In this document: one piece after another, positions 52,044-60,189 of the stretch
Layout of the letters: every line of letters starts with the position of its first letter
Numbering within the stretch: the first letter of the stretch is position 1
NCBI GenBank assembly: GCA_038198775.1
Contig: JBBPZV010000038.1
Span: forward strand, 62,001-126,000
Source: JACCYJ01 sp038198775
GTDB taxonomy: Bacteria > Actinomycetota > Actinomycetes > Propionibacteriales > Nocardioidaceae
Direction of reading: 5' to 3'
DNA length: 64,000 nt
Translations under genes and position numbers: made by a program
Notes under the pieces: model-generated
Told to the model about the DNA's origin: nothing
The model's input: the letters and a program-made list of their open reading frames with translations, nothing else
The model's database searches: none

Positions 52044-52046
52044 TAG
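50958..52046 (+). pseudogene. IS630 transposase with an in-frame stop
   Basis: From the ATG at 50958 the frame encodes a winged-helix N-terminus (HTEIAELVGVSRPTVTAWRR) and a DDE domain: IVLCLDEKSQIQALDRTQ (first Asp), LHLVMDNYAAHKK (second Asp), GSWLNLVEVWFGIIEKQ (Glu). A TAA at 51690-51692 interrupts the frame between the first two catalytic residues; downstream reading continues in the same frame. Related transposases often have Tyr here, so TAC or TAT to TAA is likely. The TAG stop at 52044-52046 is made from the target TA plus one flanking G. Confidence 0.8.
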
Positions 52047-52087
52047 GTCGGCGCAGCCGCAAGATGGCCTTTATGACCCATCGCAAA

Positions 52088-52106
52088 CCTCGGCGTGACA
52101 CCGAGG
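52088..52106. terminator. Small hairpin between the IS and the sulfotransferase gene
   Basis: cctcgg-cgtgaca-ccgagg forms a perfect 6-bp stem with a 7-nt loop; no T-tract is seen. It is downstream of the sulfotransferase on the minus strand. Confidence 0.3.
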
Positions 52107-52207
52107 ACACGTGACAAGTCGGAGGAGCGACCTCATGTCCGGCGGACCCTCAGGAAGCAGCACATTCGCCCCGTTGCCCGGATCGTACCAAGAATCCATA
52201 TTCCACC

Positions 52208-53587
52208 TCAGATATAACCGAATGCCGTCAGCGGTTTCTCAAACGCTACCTCGCAGGCACGCGTCTGTGACGGTGTAAGCTCGCTCCGCCATCGACCGAT
52301 CGAAGAATGGCTGTCCTTGCTCGTACGATGGCGATCCAAGTCAATATCCGTGCCATGCGCGCCATCGAGCATGCGGGAAGCCATCTGCCTGCCTGAAGCC
52401 ACGCCGAGATACTCAAGGACAGGAGGGATAGTGTCGCAACCATTACGAATCAGGTCTTCGTAACGAACAAGAATGGAGGATGTCCGTCGGTCAGTCCAGT
52501 CATCCAGGAGCCGTTGCGCGCTTCGGCCGAGATTCGTGATGAACTCGTCATCGGTCGCGACGTTCTGCCTTCCGAACGCAGCATACCCCCGTTTCCTGTT
52601 AAAGCTGAATATCGAACATAGCATGTCTCTAAAGTCACGCACAAGAAATATTTCCCGTGCATCAGGATAGACTTCCCGGATTAAGCTCGTTGCTAGACCG
52701 GGATTGGATTTCTCGGCGAAGTACTTTGGTATTGTCTTCGCCGATCTACTATAGAGATCAAGGTAGAAGCCATGAGTGACTTCGTGAACGAATGACACCA
52801 GATGACACAGGTAACGCGTTGTTAGCCAGTCTGACAGGGGGTTGCCACCATACGAGTTGTAAGGGTTATGCCCGACCCACTGCAGGTTTTGGTGGAAAGT
52901 GTCCGGGTGAGCAGATCGTTCGTAGTCCGCTTGGTGTGCTAACACTCTGAGGGCATGAGCCCAATAGGCGGCCACTCTCGCCTCGTAAGGGTACGAGTTC
53001 ACGCCCGTCATTTGTGGATGTTCTAATAGCAACCGCATCAAGTATGTCGACCCAGCGCGCCCAAGGCCAGTGACCAAGAGGGGTTGTGGGCGAACTCGGC
53101 AATCCACTTCCAGTAGGCTTCGTTCCCCGTGCAACACGGCGAACGGCGCTCTCCTACCATCGTCGAGGACCGCTTGGACGGACAACTTGACATTCGACGG
53201 CAGACCAAGCAGGTCCACAGCTACAATGAAGCCACAAGTCGTTACCTGTGGGCTGTTCGGATAGGCGGCGGACAGGTCGGAGCGTCGGCCATCTACATGG
53301 CCGATTCCGAGCACGAGGTCCCGGTATAAGACCTCAACACTCCTAACGTCCCGATCTCGTCCCAGAACCCAACCGCTGATCATCAGTGTGTGACCGATGG
53401 ACAGCGTCCGGAGCTTCGGGGTATCAATTGCGAAATCGAGCAGTCGATCCCATGAGCTATCCAGCCTATCAACCGCTCCGAACGATATGGATCCAGTCGT
53501 CGCTTCATGCAACGGGATGCTACATCGCTCATACCGCTGGTGGCCGGTCACTCGCCCGACAGGAGCATCGTCATCCACCACAACCAT
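52208..53587 (-). CDS. Sulfotransferase with N-terminal 'RPDL'-type module
   Basis: The 459-aa protein has an accessory module at about residues 60-155 (LMISGWVLGRDRDVRSVEVL, then RRSDLSAAYPNSPQVTTCGF). A PAPS-dependent sulfotransferase domain follows: VTGLGRAGSTYLMRLLLEHP (5'-phosphosulfate loop) and DAREIFLVRDFRDMLCSIFS (3'-phosphate site). The C-terminal RRTSSILVRYEDLI is also typical. It would sulfate a sugar of the glycan. In the module RPDL has become RSDL. The region has lower GC than the flanks. The frame starts at 53587; shorter starts are possible. Confidence 0.82.
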   Translation of the reverse strand: MVVVDDDAPVGRVTGHQRYERCSIPLHEATTGSISFGAVDRLDSSWDRLLDFAIDTPKLRTLSIGHTLMISGWVLGRDRDVRSVEVLYRDLVLGIGHVDGRRSDLSAAYPNSPQVTTCGFIVAVDLLGLPSNVKLSVQAVLDDGRRAPFAVLHGERSLLEVDCRVRPQPLLVTGLGRAGSTYLMRLLLEHPQMTGVNSYPYEARVAAYWAHALRVLAHQADYERSAHPDTFHQNLQWVGHNPYNSYGGNPLSDWLTTRYLCHLVSFVHEVTHGFYLDLYSRSAKTIPKYFAEKSNPGLATSLIREVYPDAREIFLVRDFRDMLCSIFSFNRKRGYAAFGRQNVATDDEFITNLGRSAQRLLDDWTDRRTSSILVRYEDLIRNGCDTIPPVLEYLGVASGRQMASRMLDGAHGTDIDLDRHRTSKDSHSSIGRWRSELTPSQTRACEVAFEKPLTAFGYI

Positions 53588-53665
53588 GCACCTTAAGTCT
53601 TCCGTTGTTGGCAGGGTGCTGCGACTCAGGAAGCCTTGTCCGGTCTTCCTTCCATGGTTGTCTTA

Positions 53666-55594
53666 TCATTCTAGTATCTGGACGGTGCTCGCCAGCCGCT
53701 GCCCCCAATGCGAACTGTGTAACCAACGGTTGTAGGCGCCCGTTAGCTCCCGGATCTGCGAGGGATACGACTGCCCCTCAAGATGGTAAAGCTCAACGCT
53801 GGGATAATACCAACTACGTAAACCCTTCTCAAGGAGACGCAGACACAAGTCCGAGTCTTCGTAATCGCCTTGGAGATACATACCGCGGAGGCCACCGGAC
53901 TGCTGGTATAGACATCGGTCGATCATTAGGCACGCCGCCGTCACGGCTGGTGCGGGGCGTGCGATGTTAGCGGCCGGGAGAATGCGGTGCAGCCCCTTGA
54001 GGTAGTGCTCGTTGTTCCACAACTGCGTATCGACTAGGCGGCGGAAGTAGAGGCCCGCATGCTGGATGGAGTCGTCCTCATACAACAGCTTTGGGGCGAG
54101 GGCACCGATCTGCGGAGTCTCGTCGTAGAACCTGGCCATCACACCGAGCCATCCCGGCTCAGCGGGAAAGACGTCGGAGTTTAGTAGCACCAACAGCCGG
54201 CCCGCTGCCAGACCAGCGCCGACGTTGTTCACCCCCGAGAAGCCGATGTTGTGGCTCATCACGACCGCTCGGAAGGGCACGTCGTACAACTGGGCGAGCT
54301 GGGCGACGGTCACCCGGAAGGACTCGGCGAGCTCCGGTGAGTCCAGGATGTAGATGAGGTCGACCGACCGAAACTCTGGGTCGTGCACGAACTGGGCCAA
54401 CTGATGCTCGACGAAGTCGATGCGCCCGTATAGCGGCACGACCACGGAGACGTCCGGGCTCTCTGGTGGCGTGCCGTGCTGGTCGACGCTCTCGATGTCG
54501 GCCACGGAGCGGCGGCGCTCTTCCAGCCGGGTCAGCGCCGGCGCGATGTGTTCGGCCCGCAACCGGTCGGCGGGGAGCCGTTCCCGGTGCAGGTCAGCGA
54601 GGATGCGCTCTCGAACGTTGACCGGGTCGCGCGTGACCTCAGGCGCCGATACCTCCAGCTCTGAACCCGCCGAGCTGGCCATCTCGAAGGTCCAGCCGGT
54701 GCCTAGCAGGCTTGGAGCGGGGGTCTCGAGGTGGGCGATCCAGCCGTGGTCCAAGGCAGGGCCGACCGCCGCGAAGTCTCCGTAGAACTGCTCGACGTCA
54801 GGCCGGCGGTAGCGGTACAGGATCGAAAGGATCTCGGTCCTGCCGCCCTCGGGCGAGACGGCGGTCAGCCGTATGGGGGTGGCTTCCTCGTCGTGCAGCC
54901 AGCCTTGTACGTAGAAGTGCCGGTCGTCCACCGCCAGCACCGCGTCCACGTTCAAACCTTGAGGCGCCGCCACCGAGATGGTGCCGCCCGGCAACCGCTC
55001 CCGCAGCACCTGCCGCGCGGCGCGCAGGCTCTTGCTGAGCTGCAGTCGGCCTGTCGGCCATGTGGGGTCCGTGGCCTTATCGCAGCAGGCGGCCTCGGCA
55101 CGGCGTGACGGCGGCAGCTCCCCTGGCCCGGCGACTAAAAAGGCCAGCACGTCGGCGCGTTCTCCGGAGTCCAGCCCGGCGAGATCGGAGCGAAGCAGCC
55201 GGTCAAGGCCGACCGTGACCGACCGGAGGTCCGGTGGGTCCAGACGCAGGGAGCGTCCGGACGAGCGCACCACGATGCGCAGGCGGTCCGCAGCGCTATG
55301 ACCTGCTGGGAGACGAAGGAGGACGACGGCGGATCTCTCGCTGCGCGGCGGCTCGTCAGTGGAGGCCGGCCGCAGGGCGAGGCTGTTTGTGGCAAGCGCC
55401 ACTGTGGTCTTGCCGCAAACCGCGCTAGCCGTCGCCGCTGCCTTGGACGGCCCAACGAGCGCGATGAGGAGCAGGGTGTCGGAAGACAGCCAACAGGCGT
55501 GGGTGAGCGCTGGCTCGAATTCGCCATGGGGCGTTCTCTCGGATGCACGCGACCCGCTTGTCCGGATGCTGACCAGCCCGCTCTCAGCCGACAT
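53666..55594 (-). CDS. GT2 glycosyltransferase with long N-terminal beta-rich region
   Basis: The 642-aa protein has an about 370-residue N-terminal part. It includes FYVQGWLHDEEATPIRLTAV and RYRRPDVEQFYGDFAAVGPA, a diverged form of the module seen in neighbouring enzymes. The GT2 domain (about 385-640) has VSVVVPLYGRIDFVEHQLAQ, NIGFSGVNNVGAGLAAGRLL, VLLNSDVFP (DxD-like) and GDYEDSDLCLRLLEKGL. N-terminus and C-terminus differ in GC, the C-terminal third being lower, so the gene may be chimeric. It overlaps the GT4 gene by 11 bp. Confidence 0.82.
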   Translation of the reverse strand: MSAESGLVSIRTSGSRASERTPHGEFEPALTHACWLSSDTLLLIALVGPSKAAATASAVCGKTTVALATNSLALRPASTDEPPRSERSAVVLLRLPAGHSAADRLRIVVRSSGRSLRLDPPDLRSVTVGLDRLLRSDLAGLDSGERADVLAFLVAGPGELPPSRRAEAACCDKATDPTWPTGRLQLSKSLRAARQVLRERLPGGTISVAAPQGLNVDAVLAVDDRHFYVQGWLHDEEATPIRLTAVSPEGGRTEILSILYRYRRPDVEQFYGDFAAVGPALDHGWIAHLETPAPSLLGTGWTFEMASSAGSELEVSAPEVTRDPVNVRERILADLHRERLPADRLRAEHIAPALTRLEERRRSVADIESVDQHGTPPESPDVSVVVPLYGRIDFVEHQLAQFVHDPEFRSVDLIYILDSPELAESFRVTVAQLAQLYDVPFRAVVMSHNIGFSGVNNVGAGLAAGRLLVLLNSDVFPAEPGWLGVMARFYDETPQIGALAPKLLYEDDSIQHAGLYFRRLVDTQLWNNEHYLKGLHRILPAANIARPAPAVTAACLMIDRCLYQQSGGLRGMYLQGDYEDSDLCLRLLEKGLRSWYYPSVELYHLEGQSYPSQIRELTGAYNRWLHSSHWGQRLASTVQILE

Positions 55595-56912
55595 GCACGG
55601 CCTCCGGGGCGTCCTTGGCAGCGAGCAGCGAGCTGTAGATCCGGTCGAGCTCCTCGACGTGGTCGGTCATGGGATAGATGTCCGGGATGCCGGCGCGGAA
55701 GCGCTCCCAGAGGCCCGGGGAACGAGTCGCTCGGGTGATCGCCGCCGCCAGACTCTGCGGGTCTCCCGTCGTGAAGTGCAGCCCGTTCACCCCATCGGTC
55801 ACCTTTTCCGCCATGCCCCCGATGTCGCTGCAGATCACCGGGCGTCCGTGCAGGAACGCCTCCTGGATGACCAGCGGTGAGTTCTCCCACCACACCGAGG
55901 GGACCACCACCCAGTCAACCTGCTCCATGAGCTCGTGCAGGTGGTCATGGTCGTACTTGCCCACGAACGTGACCGTGTCGCGTGTCTCGGCGAGCAGGGC
56001 GTTGAAGCGGTTCTGGAACTCGCCATGCTGCAGCTCGAGATTGGCCCCGTGCACCCGCAACATCGGCAGCTCAGCGGTCTTGCGCCGTGAGGTGACCGCG
56101 CTGGCATCCTCCCGTTCGATGAGACGCATGGACTCCAGCAGGACGTCGACACCCTTGAAACCGCTCAGCTGGCCGAAGAACCCGAGCCGGTTTCGGCGAG
56201 TCCGTTGGGGCGTCCGGGCTCGGCGCACCGGCCGGATTCGCCCGTAGTCCTCGGTGCGGATCTTGTTGTCCGGGATGCCCCAGTCGACGTAGCGCTGGCG
56301 GAGGAAGTCGCTGGGGGCCAGGAACTGGTCGACGAGGGAGAAGTGGGACTTGACGAAGCGCTCTCTCAGGAAAAAGGTCTGCGGCGAGATCGACGGGAAG
56401 CACTCGTGGCAGCGCCGGGGCGACGCCCGGTCGCACAGCTCCTCGGAGGCGGTCCGCACCATCTGACCGTTGCGGTGGCAGATCGGCAGGAACTCGTGCA
56501 GCGTGTAGAGGATCGGCGCATCCGGGACGGTGTTCTTGACCTCGCGGATCATGTCGTAGCCGAGGAACAGCGTGTGCTGGAAGTGAACGATGTCCGGCTG
56601 GTAGGCCAGCAGGAAGTCGCGGAAGTGCCGGGTGTAGAAGTCCTTGCCCGGCTGCGTGCCCATCAGGTAGTCGAAGTCGTAGCCGTCGGTGTAGAAGAAG
56701 TACTCGTCCGGCCCGAAACCGGTCGGTGCGAAGCAGGTGCCGCCGTGGACGGAGCCGCTGTGGCCGACGGGGGGGCCGCCCTTGGCCAAGAAGATCGACT
56801 CGTAGTCGGGGTGAGCGGACAGGCTGCGGTGCAGCTCGTACGCATACGCCTCGGCGCCACCCGGGCGGACCCCAGGGTGGTTGTGGCAGATCGACAGGAT
56901 GCGTCGTGTCAT
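55584..56912 (-). CDS. GT4-family glycosyltransferase
   Basis: The 442-aa GT-B enzyme has the N-terminal Gly loop in GVRPGGAEAYAYELHRSL and the C-terminal donor site RLGFFGQLSGFKGVDVLLES, VVVPSVWWENSPLVIQEAFL and GRPVICSDIGGMAEKV. The E-x7-E motif is SPLVIQEAFLHGRPV-like, as in GT4. A Cys-rich insert (CHRNGQMVR, CDRASPRRCHECF) occurs in several GT4 enzymes of O-antigen loci. The ATG at 56912 overlaps the upstream gene stop (ATGA). Confidence 0.88.
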   Translation of the reverse strand: MTRRILSICHNHPGVRPGGAEAYAYELHRSLSAHPDYESIFLAKGGPPVGHSGSVHGGTCFAPTGFGPDEYFFYTDGYDFDYLMGTQPGKDFYTRHFRDFLLAYQPDIVHFQHTLFLGYDMIREVKNTVPDAPILYTLHEFLPICHRNGQMVRTASEELCDRASPRRCHECFPSISPQTFFLRERFVKSHFSLVDQFLAPSDFLRQRYVDWGIPDNKIRTEDYGRIRPVRRARTPQRTRRNRLGFFGQLSGFKGVDVLLESMRLIEREDASAVTSRRKTAELPMLRVHGANLELQHGEFQNRFNALLAETRDTVTFVGKYDHDHLHELMEQVDWVVVPSVWWENSPLVIQEAFLHGRPVICSDIGGMAEKVTDGVNGLHFTTGDPQSLAAAITRATRSPGLWERFRAGIPDIYPMTDHVEELDRIYSSLLAAKDAPEAVHVG

Positions 56913-57736
56913 CGGTCCACGCAGTCCTCTGCTCGGTCGAGGTCAACGATCAGGCAGACGTGCGCCTGCCGGGTCACGAGGCGGTAGCGGCGCTCGACCT
57001 CGGTGCGGAGATCCTCCTGCGCCTCCCACCAGTCGAAAGCCCTTGCAGTGATGATGGCGGTCCCGGGCCCGCGCTGCCGCAGATTCTCCAACTTTGCGAC
57101 GAGCGCTCCGGCATCGGCTGCTGCACCGGGCTCGGCATCGACCCGTACGTGGGTCGTGGCCCAACCCTCGAGTTGGAGCGCTGCCGGCGCGGTGTCGATG
57201 AGGACGACGGCATGATCGCGCGGCACCAGGTAGGACATTAGGTCCGCGAGCTGCGCCGCCAGGACGGTGCTGCGGTGCCGGTCGAGGCCGTCGTGCGCCG
57301 GATCCCCCGCGACCTCAGCCGGTGGGGAGGGGCGCAGCCCGAAGACGATGCCCTCCGGCTGTTCGGCCACCGTCTCGTACTGGCGGTGCAGGTGGTGACC
57401 GAAGTCGGCGTAGTGGGTCAACCACCACGTCGAGGTGGCCGGGATCGCCAGGAAGTCGGCACCCCGCCCGCGCATCGCTTCCAGCGCCTCGATCGCCGAG
57501 GCGCTGTCTCGCGGGTGGTAGCCGGCGTACGAGCCGTTGTCGTCCTGCAGGAAGTGCCATCCTCGCCGGCCGACCAGCGCCAGCAGCTCCTCGTCCCCCT
57601 TGCTCACCACCAGCACGGTCGAGCCGGGCGCCGTGACGTGGTGGATGAGGTCGCGCAGCCGGGTGACCACCTCCGCGTACGCACGCTGCCGGGCCGCCAG
57701 GTCCCCGGCGGTCTGTGGCGTGGTCAGCGCGCTCAT
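56909..57736 (-). CDS. Uncharacterised 'SKGDEELL' protein
   Basis: The 275-aa protein has an N-terminal half (about 20-135) with VLVVSKGDEELLALVGRRGW, DDNGSYAGYHPRDSASAIEA and STWWLTHYADFGHHLHRQYE. The same module occurs as the C-terminal end of the next gene product (SKGDDELL, GYAGHYPSDDQEAI, SAWWLEHY). The C-terminal half (IITARAFDWWEAQEDLRTEV) has no match I recognise. In published genomes this module accompanies glycosyltransferases, so it may be regulatory or substrate-binding; that is inference. Both ends overlap their neighbours by 4 bp. Confidence 0.72.
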   Translation of the reverse strand: MSALTTPQTAGDLAARQRAYAEVVTRLRDLIHHVTAPGSTVLVVSKGDEELLALVGRRGWHFLQDDNGSYAGYHPRDSASAIEALEAMRGRGADFLAIPATSTWWLTHYADFGHHLHRQYETVAEQPEGIVFGLRPSPPAEVAGDPAHDGLDRHRSTVLAAQLADLMSYLVPRDHAVVLIDTAPAALQLEGWATTHVRVDAEPGAAADAGALVAKLENLRQRGPGTAIITARAFDWWEAQEDLRTEVERRYRLVTRQAHVCLIVDLDRAEDCVDR

Positions 57737-60189
57737 CCGGTCGTCCGCAGGCTGAAGACCACGCACGCGTCGTCCCTGGCGGCCACCGCGTGCGCCGACT
57801 CCAGGTGTCGGTGCAACCCGGCGTAGTGCTCCAGCCACCAGGCGGACGTGCGGGGGAAGAGCAGGTATCCGGCGCCGTCGGCTCGGGCCGCCTCCAGCTG
57901 CCCGATCGCCTCCTGGTCGTCGCTCGGGTAGTGGCCGGCGTAGCCGCCGGAATCGTCACGCGGGAAGTGCACACCTACCCGGCCGTCCAGCCGGAGCAGC
58001 TCGTCGTCGCCCTTGCTGACCACCGCCACGGTCGCGCCGGGCGGCACGCAGGCGCGGACCACGTCACGGATGCGGTCGATCATCGCCACGTACTCGTCGT
58101 CGGCGGGACGTTCGTGCGGCTGCCACGGCTTGCCCCACTTGGCCTCGAAGCGCCTGCGGTTGGCATCGAACACCGCAGCGTACTTCCCGGTCGGCACCAG
58201 TTTGCCGAACGACGCCTCACCGAAGTGGTGCACGAAGACGTCCGGGGCGCAGACCACCCGCAGCCCCGCCCCCCGCACCCGTTCGGCGTAGTCGTCGTCT
58301 TCGAACATGCCGACCTCGAACCGCTCGTCGAGCCCTCCGAGGGCGGTGTAGTCGGTCCGCCGCAGCGCGGCGCAGAACAGCGGCAGCACCGGCAGGTCGA
58401 CCAGCCCGACGGCGGTGGCACGGTCAGCGGCGAACGACACCAGCTCGCCGTACGTTCGGTAGGTCGTCGGGACCCGGGCCGCATTGGGCGCCCCGTTCGT
58501 CACCGGGCCGACCAGCCCCACCGTGTCGTCGTCGAGGTGCCGCACCAGGGCGTCGAGCCAGCCGGGGGCCACGATCGTGTCGTTGTTGAGCAGGACCAGC
58601 ACGGCTCCGCGGGCGGCGGTGAGCCCCTGGTTGGCTGCCGCGACGAAGCCACGGTTGTCGGCGTTGCGGATCGGCCGCACCCGGGCGACGCGGCCCGCCA
58701 GCTCCCGCAGGTATGCCGGGGTCCCGTCCCGCGACCCGTTGTCCACCACGACCACCTCGACGTCGGGGCCGGTGGTCGCCAGCACCGTCTCCAGACACAT
58801 CCGGGTGAACACCAGGTTGTCGTACGTGACGACGACGACGCTCGTCGTCAGGTCAGTGACCGCCGGCTCCGCGCTCGGCAGCGGCAGGGCGAGCACCCGC
58901 TCGACGGTCCGTCGGGGCAGCACCGTCGGTCGCTTCGAGACGGGCGTGAGCACCAGGTCGGCCGCGAGCACCGGCGCAGCCGCCGGCTCGGTCGCAGCGG
59001 TCCGGCGCCATGGCGCCCGCTCCCCCAGCTCGGCCAGCAACCGCCCCAGCACCACGTCGCTGTCGAAGCACTCCCGGGCGACCTCGGACGCCGCCTTGGA
59101 GTGCCGGGCCACGTCCTCGCTGACCGAGGCGACGGCGTCGGAGGCCTCCTCGACGGTGGAGAACGCCAGCAGCCCCTCCCCCGTGGGCAGCACGTTGCTG
59201 AACCCCGTCTCCTGGGTGATGACCGGCCGTCCGGCGGCCAGGTAGGTGGCGCCTCGGTCGCTGAACCAGCCGCTGCGCAGCCGCACGTTCTGCTCCTTGG
59301 CGACGGTGAACTCCGCCAGCGAGATGCTCAGGTAGCGCCGGTAGCTGTCGAGGTCGGTGGAGACGCCCAGGCCCGGCCGCACCGCCCAGCCGTGCTCCTC
59401 GAGCATCCGCTGGTCGGCCGCGGTGTGGCTGCTCAGCGCCAGCTCGAAGCGTCGCCCGGTCCGGGCCGGGAGGTCGAGGAACTTCGCGAACTCGCGGTGC
59501 TTGCTCCAGCTGTACGTCTGGCCGTCGAGCGTGACCGGTCGCCACTCCTGTCGCCAGTTGCCGACCGTGGTGAACACCGTTCGCACCTCGCCCGGCGCCG
59601 GCGGCCACAGGTCCAAGACGACGGGCTGGCGGGTGGGCCGGAACGGGAAGCGGCTCGGCACCGGCAGCCCGCAGTCGGGGCTGCCGAGGTTCTCCCCGAA
59701 CGTGAAGAACGCCGAGTGCGCGGCCAGGAAGTCGTGCGTCGCGGGCACCCCGTCGTGCAGCTCGACCTGCAGCTGCACCGGGTCGGTCTCCACGTAAACC
59801 AGCCGCCCGGTCTCGGTGTGTTCGGGCAGCGGCTGCGTGCCGCCGTGGAGGTTCACGATGATCGCGGCGGACCGGTACAGCTGCCTCAGCTCGGCCGCGC
59901 TCATCCCGTAGCAGCGGCCGTCGGCGTGCAGCGCGTGGAACGCCCAGCGACCCGCCAGCCCGAAGCGGGTCATCACCGCGCCCAGGAAGTCCGCCGCGAT
60001 CCGCGAGCTGTCGTCCTCCTCGCGGGTCATGAGCATCGACGGGGTACGGGCATGGGCCTCGACGTAGTAGGCGTCGTAGCCCAGCCGCTCGAAGCCGAGC
60101 AGATAGTGCAGCGTCTGCCACACCACCCCGGCGACGGGCATCTTGGTCACCATCCCGAGCACGACGATCCGGCGCCGACCGGGGTTCAC
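57733..60189 (-). CDS. Three-part fusion: paralog 4 of the GT-like family, GT2 domain and 'SKGDEELL' module
   Basis: The 818-aa protein has three parts. Residues 1-395 match the family of the genes at 34915, 36054 and 39703 (WQTLHYLLGFERLGYDAYYV, SGWFSDRGATYLAAGRPVIT, QETGFSNVLPTGEGLLAF). Residues about 445-700 form a GT2 domain (SVVVVTYDNLVFTRMCLETV, VVVDNGSRDGTPAYL, GAVLVLLNNDTIV, MFEDDDYAERVRGAGL). The last 110 residues are the 'SKGDEELL' module. The fusion ties the uncharacterised family to sugar transfer. The GTG at 60189 overlaps the ABC exporter stop; the 3' end overlaps the next gene by 4 bp. Confidence 0.82.
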   Translation of the reverse strand: MNPGRRRIVVLGMVTKMPVAGVVWQTLHYLLGFERLGYDAYYVEAHARTPSMLMTREEDDSSRIAADFLGAVMTRFGLAGRWAFHALHADGRCYGMSAAELRQLYRSAAIIVNLHGGTQPLPEHTETGRLVYVETDPVQLQVELHDGVPATHDFLAAHSAFFTFGENLGSPDCGLPVPSRFPFRPTRQPVVLDLWPPAPGEVRTVFTTVGNWRQEWRPVTLDGQTYSWSKHREFAKFLDLPARTGRRFELALSSHTAADQRMLEEHGWAVRPGLGVSTDLDSYRRYLSISLAEFTVAKEQNVRLRSGWFSDRGATYLAAGRPVITQETGFSNVLPTGEGLLAFSTVEEASDAVASVSEDVARHSKAASEVARECFDSDVVLGRLLAELGERAPWRRTAATEPAAAPVLAADLVLTPVSKRPTVLPRRTVERVLALPLPSAEPAVTDLTTSVVVVTYDNLVFTRMCLETVLATTGPDVEVVVVDNGSRDGTPAYLRELAGRVARVRPIRNADNRGFVAAANQGLTAARGAVLVLLNNDTIVAPGWLDALVRHLDDDTVGLVGPVTNGAPNAARVPTTYRTYGELVSFAADRATAVGLVDLPVLPLFCAALRRTDYTALGGLDERFEVGMFEDDDYAERVRGAGLRVVCAPDVFVHHFGEASFGKLVPTGKYAAVFDANRRRFEAKWGKPWQPHERPADDEYVAMIDRIRDVVRACVPPGATVAVVSKGDDELLRLDGRVGVHFPRDDSGGYAGHYPSDDQEAIGQLEAARADGAGYLLFPRTSAWWLEHYAGLHRHLESAHAVAARDDACVVFSLRTTG

